Source: Promethearchaeota archaeon (lineage in GTDB: Archaea > Asgardarchaeota > Lokiarchaeia > Sigyniarchaeales > SOKP01). Taken from it: a stretch of DNA of 64,000 nucleotides. Where the stretch lies: positions 1 to 64,000 of the forward strand of contig JAHPYZ010000003.1 in the NCBI GenBank assembly GCA_019058425.1, in the 5' to 3' direction. Shown here piece by piece: positions 61,761 to 64,000 of this stretch; within the stretch, counting starts at the first letter, position 1; every line of letters starts with the position of its first letter. The notes under the pieces were generated by a model. The model saw only the letters and a list, made by a program, of their open reading frames with translations, was not told the DNA's origin and ran no database searches. The position numbers and the translations under genes were made by a program.

Positions 61761-62558
61761 CTAATCCTCCAATTCATTCACTATTTCTTCTTTTAATATC
61801 TTCCCATCATCAAAAGTAATAACTCTATCAGCCAAGTTTATTAAAAAATCATCATGAGTTGCTACAATAATCGTCCTAATTTTATCTTTTAACTCTCTAA
61901 AAAGATCTTGAATAAACTTGCTAGTATTTTTATCTAAATTTGCTGTTGGTTCATCGGCAATAATCATAGGTGGATTATTTGCTAATGCTCGTGCAATTGC
62001 TACTCTTTGTTGTTCTCCTGCAGATAGTTGAAATGGTAAATGCTCCCTTCTATCATTAAGACCCATCTTATTCAATAGTTCTATTGCACGTTCCCTTTGT
62101 CTTTTAAAGTTAACACCTGAAAGACTCATTGGAAACATAACGTTTTCCTCAGCAGTAAGTGTGCTTATCAGATTATAATTCTGAAAGATAAAACCTGAAT
62201 TTACTAAACGCCATGTTGTTAATGATTCTTCCTCCATATCAGAAATTTTAACACCAAAGTTGTAAATTACTCCATCATTGGGGGAATCTAATCCACCTAA
62301 TAGATTTAGAAGCGATGTTTTACCCGCACCGCTTGGACCTTTGATAACCAAGAATTCTCCATTTACGATTGAGAGGGATATATTATCAACAGCTCGAACA
62401 ATAAAGTCCCCAATCTCATAATCCTTAACTAATCCTTCACTATAAATTGCATACTTCAAATTATTGTTTTTCAAAGATTCATATTTTGAAATATTTTCAT
62501 ACACTTTTTTTGAACCTTCTTGATTTATTTCCTCTAATAATTTTTCTTTTTCTGGCAC
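61761..62558 (-). CDS. LolD/MacB-like ABC transporter ATP-binding protein
   Basis: KGPSGAGKTSLLNLLGGLD, LSAGEQQRVAIARALANNPPMIIADEPTANLD. Confidence 0.96.
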   Translation of the reverse strand: MPEKEKLLEEINQEGSKKVYENISKYESLKNNNLKYAIYSEGLVKDYEIGDFIVRAVDNISLSIVNGEFLVIKGPSGAGKTSLLNLLGGLDSPNDGVIYNFGVKISDMEEESLTTWRLVNSGFIFQNYNLISTLTAEENVMFPMSLSGVNFKRQRERAIELLNKMGLNDRREHLPFQLSAGEQQRVAIARALANNPPMIIADEPTANLDKNTSKFIQDLFRELKDKIRTIIVATHDDFLINLADRVITFDDGKILKEEIVNELED

Positions 62559-63089
62559 GATTTTTTATAATAATTTCTTATTTAAATTTTTAGTGCCAAA
62601 ATTAGTAAACTACATCAATATTATAAAAGTAATTTACGCTAAAATTTAGAATAAAAAGTAATTACAATTAGGATTGGATTCTTAAAATTGCTTACTGATA
62701 TGTCTTGTACCTTTTCAGCTCTGATATATCATTACAGTACATAATTTATTGAATTTTTGGTATTTCATTTGAGAATTAAGTTTAAATACAAAAGTATCAT
62801 ACTTATACACTAGAGGGAAGATTGAGAAAATACAAATAATATCCCCTAAAGTTGATGTGACATACACTTTAATGAGGAATTTCCTAATTAAAATGGTAAC
62901 TATCTAAATTTTGTAAAATCTTAGACTTTTAAGATTTTAATTTTTCTCATCTCCCTCGATCTCTTTTTCTAAATCAAAATTAGATTTATTATGATTGATA
63001 CAAAATTACATTAAAATAAGATTTAAAGGATAATTTTAATTTATTTTAATAATAATTACTGTAAATATTCTTAAAGGAAAGAGATTTTT

Positions 63090-63722
63090 ATGGATTTTGA
63101 AAAACTTACAGAACTAGTAATTGAATTGGAAGTTGATGATATTGCAGACGCAGTAAAAGAAGCTTTAAATGAAGGTAAAGATGCTTTTGATGTTTTAAAT
63201 TCTTTAACAAAGGGGATGGATGAAGTAGGACGCCGTTATGAAGAAAAAGAATACTATCTCACAGAACTCGTTCTTGCAGGAGAGACTATGAAAGAAGCTT
63301 TTGCTGTTTTGAAGCCAGCATTGGCTGCAACCGAAAGAGCAGAGGATAAAGTGAAAATCATATTGGCTACTGTGAAAGGAGATAATCATGATATAGGAAA
63401 AAATATACTTGGTTCACTTCTCTTAAGTTCTGGTTTTGAACTACATGATTTGGGGATGGACGTCGATGAGAATACAATAATTGAAAAGATTAAAGAAACT
63501 GGAGCTACAATTGTTGCCTTAAGTACTTTATTGACTATGACCGTTGAAAACATAAAAGTTGTTCATGAAGCTTTACAAGCCGCTGGTTTACGAGATAATG
63601 TTAAATTAATTGTTGGTGGTGCTCCTTTAAATATGGAACTTGCAAAAAGACTTGGAGCTGATGATTTTGCAGACGACGCGGTCGATGGTGTAAAACATAT
63701 TAAACAACTAGCTGGAATGTAG
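63090..63722 (+). CDS. Corrinoid (B12-binding) protein of methyltransferase systems (MtaC/MtbC-like)
   Basis: KGDNHDIGKNILGSLLLSSGFELHDLGMDV (DxHxxG), STLLTMT, GGAPLN. Confidence 0.93.
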   Translation: MDFEKLTELVIELEVDDIADAVKEALNEGKDAFDVLNSLTKGMDEVGRRYEEKEYYLTELVLAGETMKEAFAVLKPALAATERAEDKVKIILATVKGDNHDIGKNILGSLLLSSGFELHDLGMDVDENTIIEKIKETGATIVALSTLLTMTVENIKVVHEALQAAGLRDNVKLIVGGAPLNMELAKRLGADDFADDAVDGVKHIKQLAGM

Positions 63723-63929
63723 TAGACTTTCTATCTAATTTCTTCTTTTTTATGCACTTAATTTTAATGATTTATAAAATATAATCATCCTTTTTTATGG
63801 ATTTTATATAATTTTTCTTAATTAGAATAAAATTTACTAAATTATAATAAGAAGATTTATACTCTTTTTGAATCGTTTATATCTCAAGGAATAAAATAAA
63901 AATAGAATCGTTTTAAAGAGGTTTTTAAA

Positions 63930-64000
63930 GTGAGTCATGAGGAAAATGAGGGAATAACAATTGATGAAGAATTAGATACTCGTGGTTTATTCTGTCCAGA
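63930..64000 (+). CDS. TusA/SirA-family protein, N-terminal fragment cut by window end
   Basis: GTG start; VSHEENEGITIDEELDTRGLFCP matches the LDxRGLxCP motif. Confidence 0.75.
   Translation, partial: MSHEENEGITIDEELDTRGLFCP

Overview
The window is one AT-rich archaeal chromosome segment. Gene content points to an Asgard/Lokiarchaeota-type archaeon: S26e, L39e, L31e and L18Ae ribosomal proteins, Nep1, Gar1-TFB, roadblock and longin-like proteins, and ArcS plus a RaSEA-type radical SAM protein. About 57 protein-coding genes can be supported, including three absent or incomplete in the ORF track: L39e, S26e, and a TusA-like gene cut by the window end. There is one tRNA-Gly(UCC) and two intergenic loci with strong RNA-like folding signals. 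The core block at 9.4-16.4 kb is a conserved translation/secretion cluster. No CRISPR array, integrase, transposase or obvious defence island was seen. The most interesting items are (i) two intergenic structured-RNA candidates closed by terminal helices, (ii) a ~35-bp repeat in three consecutive intergenic gaps, (iii) gene relics: a convergent ArsA/AHCY tail pair and a duplicated 3' tail of a PIN-domain gene, (iv) two genes whose best start codon is ATT, (v) a predicted HTH+RHH regulator under a GTAGTA-rich upstream region, and (vi) paired longin-like and roadblock proteins typical of Asgard small-GTPase biology. All family names come from reading translations by eye; no searches were run.
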